A stretch of DNA of 64,000 nt. Origin: Halobacillus hunanensis (GTDB lineage Bacteria > Bacillota > Bacilli > Bacillales > Halobacillaceae). The notes beneath the pieces are model-generated. The model did no database searches, was not told where the DNA came from, and saw nothing but the letters and a program-made list of their open reading frames with translations. The stretch lies in contig NZ_FVZB01000007.1 in assembly GCF_900166655.1 (NCBI RefSeq), positions 496,001 to 560,000 on the forward strand, written 5' to 3'. The first letter of the stretch is position 1, and each line of letters begins with the position of its first letter. This document shows positions 31,991 to 40,259 of the stretch, piece after piece. The position numbers and the translations under genes were made by a program.

Positions 31991-32018
31991 GAAGATGGCG
32001 CCTCTTGCAGGCGTCTTC
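31991..32018 (+). terminator. Probable terminator of darB
   Basis: GAAGA...CGCC / GGCG-TCTTC with a small bulge and a TGTTTGT tail; not a perfect intrinsic terminator. Confidence 0.45.
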
Positions 32019-32041
32019 TGTTTGTCTGGGGATGATGGCGT

Positions 32042-33532
32042 ATGGAGGAAGTTCAGCAACTACAACAAAAGCAAAAGCGCGGGCTCGTACTAGCCTCAAT
32101 TATGCTGGCGATGTTTCTGGCGGCGATTGAGGCAACGATCGTGTCTACAGCTATGCCCAGCATTGTAGCGGATCTAGGCGGATTTAGCTTGTACAGCTGG
32201 GTCTTCTCCGCTTATTTGCTTACGAATGCTGCTACGGTATTACTGTTCGGAAGGCTCGCCGATATTGTAGGCCGCAAGCCGATATTTCTGATCGGAATCG
32301 GATTGTTTCTGACGGGGTCCACGATGGCCGCACTGTCCCAGACGATGTTATTTTTAATTGCGGCGCGGTTGGTTCAGGGGCTTGGAGCTGGTGCTTTAAT
32401 GCCGATTGCCACGACGATCGTTGGTGATTTGTACACGAAGGAAGAGCGCGCCAAAATTCAAGGTTATTTGTCCAGCGTCTGGGGGATTTCAGCTGTATCA
32501 GGACCGCTGCTAGGTGGTTTTTTTGTGGATGTATTAAGCTGGCCATACGTATTCTGGATGAATATTCCGCTTGGGTTACTTGCGATGATCGGGATTGTCT
32601 GGTTTTTTAAAGAAGACCGGACACAGGATAAACAATCGGTGGATTTAGTTGGTTCGTTGTTAACGATGGTCACAGTCAGTCTCTCCATGTTGATTCTGGT
32701 GGAAGGCGGCGTGGGCATTCCCTGGCTGTCCCGTGAAATGGGAATCTTAATCGTGCTGGCCATGAGCAGCTTTATCATCTTTTTGTTCCATGAAAAAAGG
32801 GCATCTTCGCCGATGATGCCCTTTGAAATTTGGCGGGTGCGTGCGATTAAATACGCCAATTTAACCTCACTGACTTCTGGAATGATCTTGATTGGCGTTT
32901 CCAGTTATTTGCCGGCCTTTGTGCAAGGTGTGATGGAGAAGTCGGCAACAGTGGCCGGGTTTACCCTGACGACGATGTCGATTGGCTGGCCGATTGCCTC
33001 AACATTAGCGGGAAGACTGGTCTTAACAATTGGTTTTCGGGCCACTTCTATTCTTGGAGGGGCTTCGCTCATTGTTGGCGGCGGGATTTTCTCCTTGTTG
33101 TCACCTGAACGAGGTCCGGTGTTTGCGGCCATGGGCTCCCTGTTTATTGGAATTGGGATGGGTCTTTCCACAACATCATTTATCGTTTCCATTCAGAATG
33201 CTGTGAAGTGGGAGATGCGAGGGATCGCTACTGCTACGAATATGTTTATGAGAACATTAGGCAGTGCGGTTGGAGCCGCGCTTTTAGGCGGGCTGCTCAA
33301 TAACCGGATTCAGGCTGCTTTGAATGCCTCTCATTTAAATAATCAGTTCTCAGTGGATTCGACGAACTTGTTATTAAATCAGGAAAGCAGAAGGGAGTTA
33401 AGTGAACAGGCTTTGCACGTATTAAAAGAGGGACTGACGTCTGGTTTGCAGCTCGTCTATATCGGATTGCTCGTGTTAGCGATCATCAGCCTGATTTTAA
33501 TTTTACAATTGCCAAAGGGAAATAAGACATAA
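32042..33532 (+). CDS. MFS multidrug exporter, DHA2 (14-helix) type
   Basis: A 496-residue drug:H+ antiporter of the EmrB/QacA group. Family motifs: MLAMFLAAIEATIVSTAMPSI (motif D1), LLFGRLADIVGRKP (motif A), RLVQGLGAGALMP (motif B) and SGPLLGGFF (motif C). The length and about 14 helices fit DHA2. A weak ribosome site (GGGGATGATGG) precedes the ATG. B. subtilis YkuC, an MFS protein, holds a similar map position but is shorter, so I give no symbol. The substrate is unknown. Confidence 0.88.
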   Translation: MEEVQQLQQKQKRGLVLASIMLAMFLAAIEATIVSTAMPSIVADLGGFSLYSWVFSAYLLTNAATVLLFGRLADIVGRKPIFLIGIGLFLTGSTMAALSQTMLFLIAARLVQGLGAGALMPIATTIVGDLYTKEERAKIQGYLSSVWGISAVSGPLLGGFFVDVLSWPYVFWMNIPLGLLAMIGIVWFFKEDRTQDKQSVDLVGSLLTMVTVSLSMLILVEGGVGIPWLSREMGILIVLAMSSFIIFLFHEKRASSPMMPFEIWRVRAIKYANLTSLTSGMILIGVSSYLPAFVQGVMEKSATVAGFTLTTMSIGWPIASTLAGRLVLTIGFRATSILGGASLIVGGGIFSLLSPERGPVFAAMGSLFIGIGMGLSTTSFIVSIQNAVKWEMRGIATATNMFMRTLGSAVGAALLGGLLNNRIQAALNASHLNNQFSVDSTNLLLNQESRRELSEQALHVLKEGLTSGLQLVYIGLLVLAIISLILILQLPKGNKT

Positions 33533-33604
33533 ATTCTTGTCACGATAACAGTGCTTTGATAAAGTAAAGAATGTAATTAACTACGTGCCTGAAGGAGGAT
33601 ACAT

Positions 33605-34324
33605 ATGAAACAAATGGATGCTAATGAGATTATCTCATTTATTTCAAATAGTGAAAAATCAACACCTGTTAAAGTTTATGTGAAAGGAAAGGACCTTTCG
33701 ACACTGGATTTTGGCGAAGATGTACGAGACTTTATTACTGGTGATTCAGGGGTTCTTTTCGGAGAATGGAAAGCGATTGAACCGCTTCTTGAAAAATATA
33801 GTGATCAAATTGAGGATTACGTGCTTGAAAGTGACCGCCGAAACTCAGCGATTCCCTTGTTGGATACGAAAAAAGTAAACGCTCGTATTGAGCCGGGTGC
33901 TGTTATTCGTGACCAGGTGGAAATCGGTGACGGTGCGATCATCATGATTGGCGCTTCCATCAATATTGGTTCTGTCGTTGGAGAAGGAACGATGATCGAT
34001 ATGAACGTTGTTATGGGAGGTCGTGCAACTGTCGGAAAAGACTGCCATATTGGCGCTGGAGCTGTTTTAGCAGGCGTAATTGAACCACCTTCCGCACAAC
34101 CTGTCGTAATAGAGGACGAAGTAGTCATCGGAGCTAACGCGGTCGTTCTTGAAGGAGTAACGGTTGGAAAAGGTTCAGTCGTTGCAGCCGGTGCGATTGT
34201 AACCGAAGACGTTCCTCCAAATACAGTAGTTGCCGGGACACCTGCTAAAGTCATTAAGAAGATTGATGATCAAACGAAATCCAAGACGGAGATTAAGAAG
34301 GAATTGCGAAAACTTGATCAGTAA
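33605..34324 (+). CDS. dapH: Tetrahydrodipicolinate N-acetyltransferase DapH
   Basis: A 239-residue left-handed beta-helix acyltransferase that acetylates tetrahydrodipicolinate, the entry to the acetyl branch of diaminopimelate synthesis. The N-terminal alpha domain is followed by hexapeptide repeats ([25 protein letters not shown] and on) and the family motif [29 protein letters not shown] lies six bases before the ATG. The next enzyme but one, ykuR, is 60 bases downstream. Confidence 0.95.
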   Translation: MKQMDANEIISFISNSEKSTPVKVYVKGKDLSTLDFGEDVRDFITGDSGVLFGEWKAIEPLLEKYSDQIEDYVLESDRRNSAIPLLDTKKVNARIEPGAVIRDQVEIGDGAIIMIGASINIGSVVGEGTMIDMNVVMGGRATVGKDCHIGAGAVLAGVIEPPSAQPVVIEDEVVIGANAVVLEGVTVGKGSVVAAGAIVTEDVPPNTVVAGTPAKVIKKIDDQTKSKTEIKKELRKLDQ

Positions 34325-34331
34325 TTTTTTT

Positions 34332-34363
34332 AAGACCTTGCTCCTTAAAAAGCAAGGTCTTTC
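34332..34363 (+). terminator. Hairpin between dapH and ykuR
   Basis: AAGACCTTGCT/AGCAAGGTCTT, 11 bp, 8-base loop, short T tail. It probably reduces rather than blocks read-through, since ykuR has no visible promoter. Confidence 0.6.
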
Positions 34364-34384
34364 CTATAACAGGAGGCTTAGTGA

Positions 34385-35503
34385 ATGTTAACAGAATCGG
34401 AACTCATCCAAATACGCAGAGATTTGCATCGAATCCCTGAGCTCGGCTTTCAAGAGGTGAAAACACAGACATACTTACTATCGTTTATAAACGAATTACC
34501 TCAAGAGCATATAACGGTGGAAACGTGGAAAACAGGTGTTTTTGTAAAAGTAGAAGGGCAGGCGCCGCAAAAAACAATCGGCTATCGTACTGACATCGAT
34601 GGGCTGCCTCTAACAGAAGAAACAGGTTACCCCTATGCTTCCACTCACAATGGTCAGATGCATGCATGCGGCCATGATTTTCATATGACGATTGCACTGG
34701 CTGCTCTAGAATCGTTAGCTCATCAGCCTGCGGACCATCACGTTGTATTTATGTTTCAGCCGGCAGAGGAAGGCCCTGGCGGCGCAGAGCCGATGTTGCG
34801 TTCGGAACCAATGAAACGATTTAAGCCTGACGTTATATTTGCTCTTCATATCGCTCCAGAGCTGCCATCAGGAGTCGTTTCATCCAGGCCAGGCTTGCTG
34901 TTTGCCAACACGAGTGAATTGTTTATTGACTTAACAGGCAAAGGCGGACATGCGGCGTATCCGCATTTAACGAAGGATATGATCGTGGCCGGAAGTTTTC
35001 TCGTGACTCAGCTGCAGCAAATTGTTGCCCGCCGTGTTGATCCGCTCGATAGTGCTGTGATTACGGTCGGCAAAATTACGGGCGGCAGTGTGCAAAATAT
35101 TATTGCCGAGCAGGCGAGGCTTGAAGGAACCGTCCGGACAATGTCACCGCAAGCTATGGAACGTGTAAAAGCTGAAATTGAAAAGGTTGTTCAGGGGATA
35201 GAGATAGCTCATGATTGTTCGGCCACGATTGACTATGGTTCGAACTATTATCAAGTCGAGAATGATCCTGATTACGTGGAAAAATTTGCAGCGATCGCAA
35301 ACGATTCCGGCGTCACTTATCGAGAGGCGAGTGCAGCGATGACAGGGGAAGATTTCGGCTACATGTTAAAAGAGATTCCAGGTTTCATGTTCTGGCTCGG
35401 CGTGGATTCGCAGTCAGGCCTTCACACCTCACAATTGGCCCCTAAAGAAGAAGCGTTAGCAATTGGAGCGCGACTCGTAGTTAACGGACTGCGCCAATTA
35501 TAA
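34385..35503 (+). CDS. ykuR: N-acetyldiaminopimelate deacetylase
   Basis: A 372-residue M20-family metallopeptidase that removes the acetyl group in the last step of the acetyl branch to LL-diaminopimelate. Visible: [28 protein letters not shown] (metal ligands H and D nearby), [10 protein letters not shown] (catalytic and metal glutamates), [10 protein letters not shown] and the C-terminal [14 protein letters not shown] lies eight bases before the ATG. Together with dapH and patA it completes the branch. Confidence 0.94.
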   Translation: MLTESELIQIRRDLHRIPELGFQEVKTQTYLLSFINELPQEHITVETWKTGVFVKVEGQAPQKTIGYRTDIDGLPLTEETGYPYASTHNGQMHACGHDFHMTIALAALESLAHQPADHHVVFMFQPAEEGPGGAEPMLRSEPMKRFKPDVIFALHIAPELPSGVVSSRPGLLFANTSELFIDLTGKGGHAAYPHLTKDMIVAGSFLVTQLQQIVARRVDPLDSAVITVGKITGGSVQNIIAEQARLEGTVRTMSPQAMERVKAEIEKVVQGIEIAHDCSATIDYGSNYYQVENDPDYVEKFAAIANDSGVTYREASAAMTGEDFGYMLKEIPGFMFWLGVDSQSGLHTSQLAPKEEALAIGARLVVNGLRQL

Positions 35504-35573
35504 AAGCTGTGCATAATCCCGGTTCCTTTGGCAATAATAACCACGTGATTCTTATAAATAAGGAGGATTTCAC

Positions 35574-35819
35574 GTGAAAAAAGTAGCCATTGAGGAAAAT
35601 TTAAGTGACATTCGTTCTGCGCTGCAGCAAAAAGGGTATGACCTTGTGACCTTACAAAACAGTCAAGATGCTGAAGGCTGTGATTGCTGCGTGATCTCTG
35701 GACAAGATCGTGACGTTATGGGAATTCAGAACGCTGCCACAAATGGTGTGGTCATTGATGCCCGAGGCCGTACAGCCGATGATGTGTGTCAGGAAGTAGA
35801 CAACTGTTTTTCATTATAA
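35574..35819 (+). CDS. ykuS: UPF0180 protein YkuS
   Basis: An 81-residue protein of the UPF0180 family, as in B. subtilis YkuS, always found downstream of ykuR-like genes in this group. KKVAIEENLSDIRSALQQKGYDL and the CDCCVISGQDRDVMGIQN segment with three cysteines are typical. The start is a GTG eight bases after AAGGAGG. The function is unknown; no enzyme motif is seen. Confidence 0.92.
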   Translation: MKKVAIEENLSDIRSALQQKGYDLVTLQNSQDAEGCDCCVISGQDRDVMGIQNAATNGVVIDARGRTADDVCQEVDNCFSL

Positions 35820-35820
35820 C

Positions 35821-35843
35821 TATAGAGGGGAGACCCCTCTATA
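35821..35843. repeat. Perfect 10-bp hairpin after ykuS
   Basis: TATAGAGGGG/CCCCTCTATA with a 3-base loop. It precedes the true terminator by five bases and has no T tail of its own. Confidence 0.75.
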
Positions 35844-35847
35844 CATA

Positions 35848-35884
35848 GAAAATCCCGGGCTCCTAAAGAGTCCGGGATTTTTAT
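35848..35884. terminator. Bidirectional terminator between ykuS and ykuT
   Basis: AAATCCCGG/CCGGGATTT with T-rich ends on both strands, placed between converging genes. Confidence 0.88.
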
Positions 35885-35885
35885 C

Positions 35886-36734
35886 TTAATTTGCTTTTGG
35901 CTGCTTGTCCACGTTGACTTGATGTGGATATGGAATATCAATGCCTGCTGCATCGAGTGCTTCTTTAATCGCTTTTCTCATATCTCGTTCCACGCCCCAC
36001 TGTTCCATGTTGGCTGTTTTACCTAAGATTCTAAGGACGATATCAGATGAGCCGATGCTTTGGACCCCAAGTACGTCCGGGCCTTCTTTAAACCGAGGGT
36101 CCTCTGCAAAGTCTTCGGCCACTTTTGAAAGAACTTCAATGGCTTCGTCAATGTTGTCTTCGTAGCTGATGCCAATATCGACAAGTGCGCGCATATTTCC
36201 GCGTGAATGGTTGCTGACTCCTGCAATATTACGGTTTGGAATATAATGAAGTGTTCCGTCAAAGCCTCTAAGCTTCGTCGTACGAATTCCAACTTCCTCT
36301 ACGATTCCATCATAACCCGCGGCGGTTACATAGTCATCCACTTCGATTTGACGTTCTAGTAGAATGAAGAAACCCGTAACGATATCTGAAACTAACCCTT
36401 GAGCTCCAAATCCAATCGCCAGTCCAACAATTCCAGCTCCAGCCAGAAGTGGTCCGATGTTAATGTTGATCGCACTTAATATCATAACGATTAGGACGAA
36501 TAACAGCACATAGCTGAAGAGGTTTACTGAAATTTTCTCCAGTGTTTTCGTGCGTGATTCACTTAGTTTACGCTGCTTTCCCATTCTGCCAATCGCAGCT
36601 TCGATCGCTTTTTTTCCAATGGGACTAATGATTGCAAATGCAATCAGGATAACTAGAATCTCCAATCCGCCTGTAATTAGCCACTCCACTAATACAGAAG
36701 GATTGAATTTAAATCCTTCTTCAAACAAATTCAT
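35886..36734 (-). CDS. ykuT: MscS-type mechanosensitive channel YkuT
   Basis: A 282-residue small-conductance channel that opens on hypo-osmotic shock. Three membrane helices; the pore-lining helix is LLAGAGIVGLAIGFGAQGLVSDIVTGFF with its glycine-alanine pattern, followed by the beta domain (VDDYVTAAGYDGIVEEVGIRTTKLR) and IPNRNI. AAAGGAG lies seven bases before the ATG (MNLFEEG). It is monocistronic and divergent from ykuU. Confidence 0.93.
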   Translation of the reverse strand: MNLFEEGFKFNPSVLVEWLITGGLEILVILIAFAIISPIGKKAIEAAIGRMGKQRKLSESRTKTLEKISVNLFSYVLLFVLIVMILSAININIGPLLAGAGIVGLAIGFGAQGLVSDIVTGFFILLERQIEVDDYVTAAGYDGIVEEVGIRTTKLRGFDGTLHYIPNRNIAGVSNHSRGNMRALVDIGISYEDNIDEAIEVLSKVAEDFAEDPRFKEGPDVLGVQSIGSSDIVLRILGKTANMEQWGVERDMRKAIKEALDAAGIDIPYPHQVNVDKQPKAN

Positions 36735-36930
36735 AAGCAAACTCCTTTCATGTGCATCCAGTTCTTTCTATATGATAGCGGAAAGTTACGAGTTGTTTCA
36801 ATGATTTTCGTTTTTTACATGAGATTTTGTCGAAATACTAGATAAGCTTATTAGTTTACTTTCCTCAACAAATCATGTTTAATGAGAACTGTGAAGGCAC
36901 ATATTAGTAATATATGTCCTTTTATTGGAG

Positions 36931-36948
36931 ATCTAAACTAGTTTAGAT
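36931..36948. promoter_or_regulatory. Perfect 18-bp palindrome upstream of ykuU
   Basis: ATCTAAACTAGTTTAGAT is its own reverse complement and ends 17 bases before the -35 box of ykuU. It is a likely operator for a dimeric regulator; it does not match the PerR box (TTATAAT-N-ATTATAA). A second imperfect palindrome (ACATATTAG-TAATATATGT) lies 15 bases further up. Confidence 0.5.
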
Positions 36949-36964
36949 TTATTATTACTTTAGA

Positions 36965-36993
36965 TTGACTCTAATGAAATATCTAGTTATACT
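36965..36993 (+). promoter_or_regulatory. SigA promoter of ykuU
   Basis: TTGACT and TATACT are separated by 17 bases, each one base from consensus; the start codon is about 60 bases downstream. Confidence 0.75.
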
Positions 36994-37057
36994 ATATTAT
37001 GTGCTAGATAGCAGATCACTTATAACAATGCTATAAAACATTTTGGAGGGATTTACA

Positions 37058-37600
37058 ATGGCAGAACGCATGGTAGCAAAACAAGCACCTCGCTTTGAAA
37101 TGGATGCAGTACTACCGAACAAGGAATTTGGGAAAGTTTCACTAGAAGAAAACATGAAAAACGATAAGTGGACGGTTCTATTTTTCTATCCAATGGATTT
37201 CACATTCGTGTGCCCGACAGAAATTACAGCTGTTTCTGATCGCTTCGATGAATTCGAAGATCTTGATGCAGAAGTAGTAGGGGTTTCTACAGATACAATC
37301 CATACTCACCTGGCATGGATTAACACGTCTCGTGAAGACAATGGTCTTGGCGATCTAGAGTATTCTCTAGCAGCGGATACTAACCATCAGGTTGCGAAAG
37401 ACTACGGAGTATTAATCGAAGAAGAAGGGGTTGCTCTTCGCGGTCTATTCATCATCAGCCCTGAAGGCGAACTTCAGTACCAAGTGGTGAACCACAACAA
37501 CATCGGCCGTGACGTTGATGAAACACTTCGCGTCCTGCAAGCTCTTCAAACTGGCGGACTTTGCCCAGCAAACTGGAAGCCAGGTCAAGAAACGCTTTAA
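37058..37600 (+). CDS. ykuU: 2-Cys peroxiredoxin YkuU
   Basis: A 180-residue thiol peroxidase of the AhpC/Prx1 type that reduces peroxides. The peroxidatic cysteine is in DFTFVCPTEIT (near residue 52) and the resolving cysteine is in GGLCPANWKPG near the C-terminus. GGAGG lies eight bases before the ATG; five upstream in-frame codons lie within the ribosome site region. The thiol-oxidoreductase ykuV follows after a terminator, a plausible reductant partner. Confidence 0.94.
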   Translation: MAERMVAKQAPRFEMDAVLPNKEFGKVSLEENMKNDKWTVLFFYPMDFTFVCPTEITAVSDRFDEFEDLDAEVVGVSTDTIHTHLAWINTSREDNGLGDLEYSLAADTNHQVAKDYGVLIEEEGVALRGLFIISPEGELQYQVVNHNNIGRDVDETLRVLQALQTGGLCPANWKPGQETL

Positions 37601-37614
37601 GTTGAAATAAGGTC

Positions 37615-37646
37615 AAAAAGGTCTAACTTAAGTGTTAGACCTTTTT
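37615..37646 (+). terminator. Terminator between ykuU and ykuV
   Basis: AAAAGGTCTAAC/GTTAGACCTTTT with a 6-base loop and T tail. Confidence 0.88.
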
Positions 37647-37676
37647 CGATAAAAGTATAGATAGGAGGAAGAACAA

Positions 37677-38129
37677 ATGCGCTTAAGAACACCTATGCCT
37701 GAACTTCCTGAAGCAACAGAGTGGTATAATAGTGATGCACTCACAAAGGAAGACTTAACAGGTGATAAACCGACATTGATTCACTTCTGGTCTGTAAGCT
37801 GCGGACTATGTAAAGAAGCAATGCCAAATGTGAACGAATTTAGAGATGAATACAGTGATGATTTAAATGTGATAGCTGTTCACATGCCTCGTTCTGAGAA
37901 AGACTTAGACCTTGAACAGATAAAAGAGGTCGCTGAAGAACATGGCATTACGCAGCCGATCTACGTGGATAATCAGCATGCTTTAACAGATGCTTTTGAA
38001 AATCAATATGTACCGGCTTATTACGTATTTGATGAAGAAGGCAACTTGAGACACTTTCAAGCAGGCGGCGGCGGTATGAAAATGCTGCGCAAGCGTGTGA
38101 ACCGTGTGCTTGGCGTCAATCAGAAATAA
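37677..38129 (+). CDS. ykuV: Thiol-disulfide oxidoreductase YkuV
   Basis: A 150-residue thioredoxin-fold protein. The active site is WSVSCGLCKEAMP (CGLC), as in B. subtilis YkuV, a cytosolic disulfide reductase. The cis-proline loop is NQYVPAYYVFDEEG. There is no signal peptide. AGGAGG lies eight bases before the ATG. It may recycle the peroxiredoxin encoded next to it (inference from context). Confidence 0.92.
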   Translation: MRLRTPMPELPEATEWYNSDALTKEDLTGDKPTLIHFWSVSCGLCKEAMPNVNEFRDEYSDDLNVIAVHMPRSEKDLDLEQIKEVAEEHGITQPIYVDNQHALTDAFENQYVPAYYVFDEEGNLRHFQAGGGGMKMLRKRVNRVLGVNQK

Positions 38130-38140
38130 CTGTCATAATG

Positions 38141-38177
38141 AGCAATTCCCTTCGTAAAATGGGGAGTTGCTTTTTTA
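38141..38177 (+). terminator. Terminator of ykuV
   Basis: AGCAATTCCC/GGGGAGTTGCT (one G-U) with a 10-base loop and six T. Confidence 0.88.
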
Positions 38178-38203
38178 TTGAGTTCATTACCAGAGCGAGT
38201 GCA

Positions 38204-38312
38204 ATTCGGCCCAAGCATACGATTATTCTCCCCAAGCGAAAGAAGATTCGGCCCAAACTCTCGTGCATTCTCCCCAAACCAAAAAAGATTCGACCCCAAC
38301 AGCTCCGTATTC
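38204..38312. repeat. 21-bp array with alternating GGCCCAA/TCCCCAA units
   Basis: ATTC begins at 38204, 38225, 38246, 38267, 38288 and 38309, an exact 21-base step. The next seven bases alternate: GGCCCAA, TCCCCAA, GGCCCAA, TCCCCAA, then GACCCCA, giving a 42-base super-period. The remaining ~10 bases of each unit differ. A step of 21 keeps reading frame, so open frames run through on both strands (FGPN/FGEN heptads on the minus strand), but no ribosome site or family supports a protein. It fills the 335-base gap between ykuV and yknU. Confidence 0.85.
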
Positions 38313-38464
38313 ATAGAATTACTTCAATTACTAGCAAACACCACTCTCCAGCCGAACAAAAAATTAAATTTGAAGAAATTTTTAAAAATTTCTTCAAATA
38401 GGTGGAAATTTATTTCGATTGCCGATATATTATTAATTACGTAAAAAAGAAAGGGAGGGACATC

Positions 38465-40219
38465 ATGGAAACGTTTAAAAAGTTAAAGCAATTTTATTGG
38501 CCGTTTAAATCCTTCTTTTTATGGTCATTATTTGCCCTTCTATTTGTCACTGGCATAACCGTTGTTTATCCAATTGTGCTGCAAATTACAATTGATGAAG
38601 TCGTACGGGGAGAAAGGTATAATCTTATCCCGTATATCGGAGCTGCTTTTATTTTACTTATGATTGTAAAAGGTGTCGCGACATACTTTCACCAGTATCT
38701 TGGTGATTACTTCGGGATTAGGTCTGTTTATACGATGCGTGATGCACTTTATAAAAAACTGCAGCGTTTGTCGTTTAAGTACTATGACAACGCGAAGACA
38801 GGTGACATCATGTCACGATTGACAGCAGATGTAGAAGGATTTCGGTTCTTCCTATCGGTCGGCTTTTCCGAACTTATTCGCATTGTGTTGTTGATTTTAA
38901 TCAGTCTAACTGTCATGTTTTATTACTCAGTTCCACTGGCTCTGGTCACGATGGCTGCTATGCCGTTTCTAACGGTTGTGGTGTTTAAGTTTGATAAGCA
39001 AGTTCATCCGGCTTTTCGTAAAATTAGAAAGTCATTTGGTAAGCTCAACACTCGTGTTCAGGAAAACATCAGTGGTATGAATACGGTGAAATCGCTTTCG
39101 AGAGAAGAGTTCGAAGTGGGGCGGTTCTTAAACCGCAGCGATGATTATCGGAAGAAATACATTGATACGTCTAATATTTGGTCGCGTTTCTTCCCTCTTA
39201 TGGAATTCATCGGCAACGTGAGTGTTATAGCGCTGCTCGCTTATGGCGGCTATCTCGTCATCAATGGGTCCTTGCAATTAGGGGAGCTTGTCGCCTTCTT
39301 CAGCCTGGTTTGGTATATTTTAGGGCCATTAATGAATTTTGGCTTTGTCATTAACCTTTTTTCTCAATCAAAAGCCTCTGGAGAACGCTTGCTCGAGATT
39401 TTAGAAGCGAAGGAAGACATTACGGAACGAGATCAACCTCTTGTGCTCGATCGATTGCAGGGACATGTGACGTTTGATGATGTCACCCTTACGTACACAG
39501 AAGATGATGATTCGGCTTTGAAACATATTAGCTTTGATGCCCCTCCAGGAAAAACAATCGGACTTATTGGAGCAACCGGTTCTGGGAAAACGAGTATTAC
39601 CCAGTTAATCACTCGCTTTTATGAACCGGAACAGGGATGCGTACTCGTTGATGGGAAACCAGTCGATGAGTATGGGTTAAAAACGTTACGTAAAAATATC
39701 GGCTTCGTACTGCAAGAGTCATTCTTATTTTCTACGTCCATTAAAGAAAACATTTCCTACGGTAACCCTGATGCAACCCTCGATGACGTAATGGCTGCAG
39801 CTAAAAGAGCGCAGGCCCATGAGTTTATTATGGATATGCCAGAAGGATATGACACTTTGCTTGGTGAAAGAGGAATGGGCTTATCTGGCGGACAGAAACA
39901 GCGAATTGCCATTGCCAGGGCCATTTTAATTGATCCAGCCATTCTCGTCCTTGATGATGCGACTTCGGCCGTTGATATGGAAACAGAGTTTAAGATTCAA
40001 CAAGCATTGCGAGAGGTGATGGAAGGCCGCACGACATTCATCATTGCCCACCGGATTTCCTCTTTAAAACATGCTGATGAAATCATCGTGCTGGAAGACG
40101 GCCTCGTTAAAGAACGCGGCGTTCACGAGGACTTGCTTCTCAACGGGGGACCCTATCAACGAATTTACGATATTCAGTATCAAGATAAAGAGAAAATCTT
40201 AAATTCTTCCATTTCATAA
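38465..40219 (+). CDS. yknU: ABC exporter half-transporter YknU
   Basis: A 584-residue half-transporter: six membrane helices then an ATPase domain. Walker A is LIGATGSGKTS, the signature is LSGGQKQR, and Walker B is ILVLDDATSAVD, where the usual catalytic glutamate is replaced by aspartate. That makes this the degenerate-site half of a heterodimer with yknV. In B. subtilis YknUV is such a pair of unknown substrate. AAGGGAGG lies six bases before the ATG (METFKKLKQFYWP); 21 upstream codons are unsupported. Confidence 0.9.
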   Translation: METFKKLKQFYWPFKSFFLWSLFALLFVTGITVVYPIVLQITIDEVVRGERYNLIPYIGAAFILLMIVKGVATYFHQYLGDYFGIRSVYTMRDALYKKLQRLSFKYYDNAKTGDIMSRLTADVEGFRFFLSVGFSELIRIVLLILISLTVMFYYSVPLALVTMAAMPFLTVVVFKFDKQVHPAFRKIRKSFGKLNTRVQENISGMNTVKSLSREEFEVGRFLNRSDDYRKKYIDTSNIWSRFFPLMEFIGNVSVIALLAYGGYLVINGSLQLGELVAFFSLVWYILGPLMNFGFVINLFSQSKASGERLLEILEAKEDITERDQPLVLDRLQGHVTFDDVTLTYTEDDDSALKHISFDAPPGKTIGLIGATGSGKTSITQLITRFYEPEQGCVLVDGKPVDEYGLKTLRKNIGFVLQESFLFSTSIKENISYGNPDATLDDVMAAAKRAQAHEFIMDMPEGYDTLLGERGMGLSGGQKQRIAIARAILIDPAILVLDDATSAVDMETEFKIQQALREVMEGRTTFIIAHRISSLKHADEIIVLEDGLVKERGVHEDLLLNGGPYQRIYDIQYQDKEKILNSSIS

Positions 40220-40259
40220 TCAGAATGTAAAACTACCTTTTTCAAAAGGAGGGGAGAGC

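Noticed and set aside
33817-34254. 145-codon minus-strand frame inside dapH
   Set aside because: Low-complexity Thr/Ile/Pro-rich shadow of the hexapeptide repeats of dapH.
36931-36948. PerR box at ykuU
   Set aside because: The palindrome is ATCTAAACTAGTTTAGAT, without the TTATAAT-N-ATTATAA arms of PerR sites.
38120-38444. Open frames of 64 and 88 codons on both strands through the 21-bp array
   Set aside because: They exist because the repeat unit is a multiple of three; no ribosome site, no family, and the array explains the heptad pattern.
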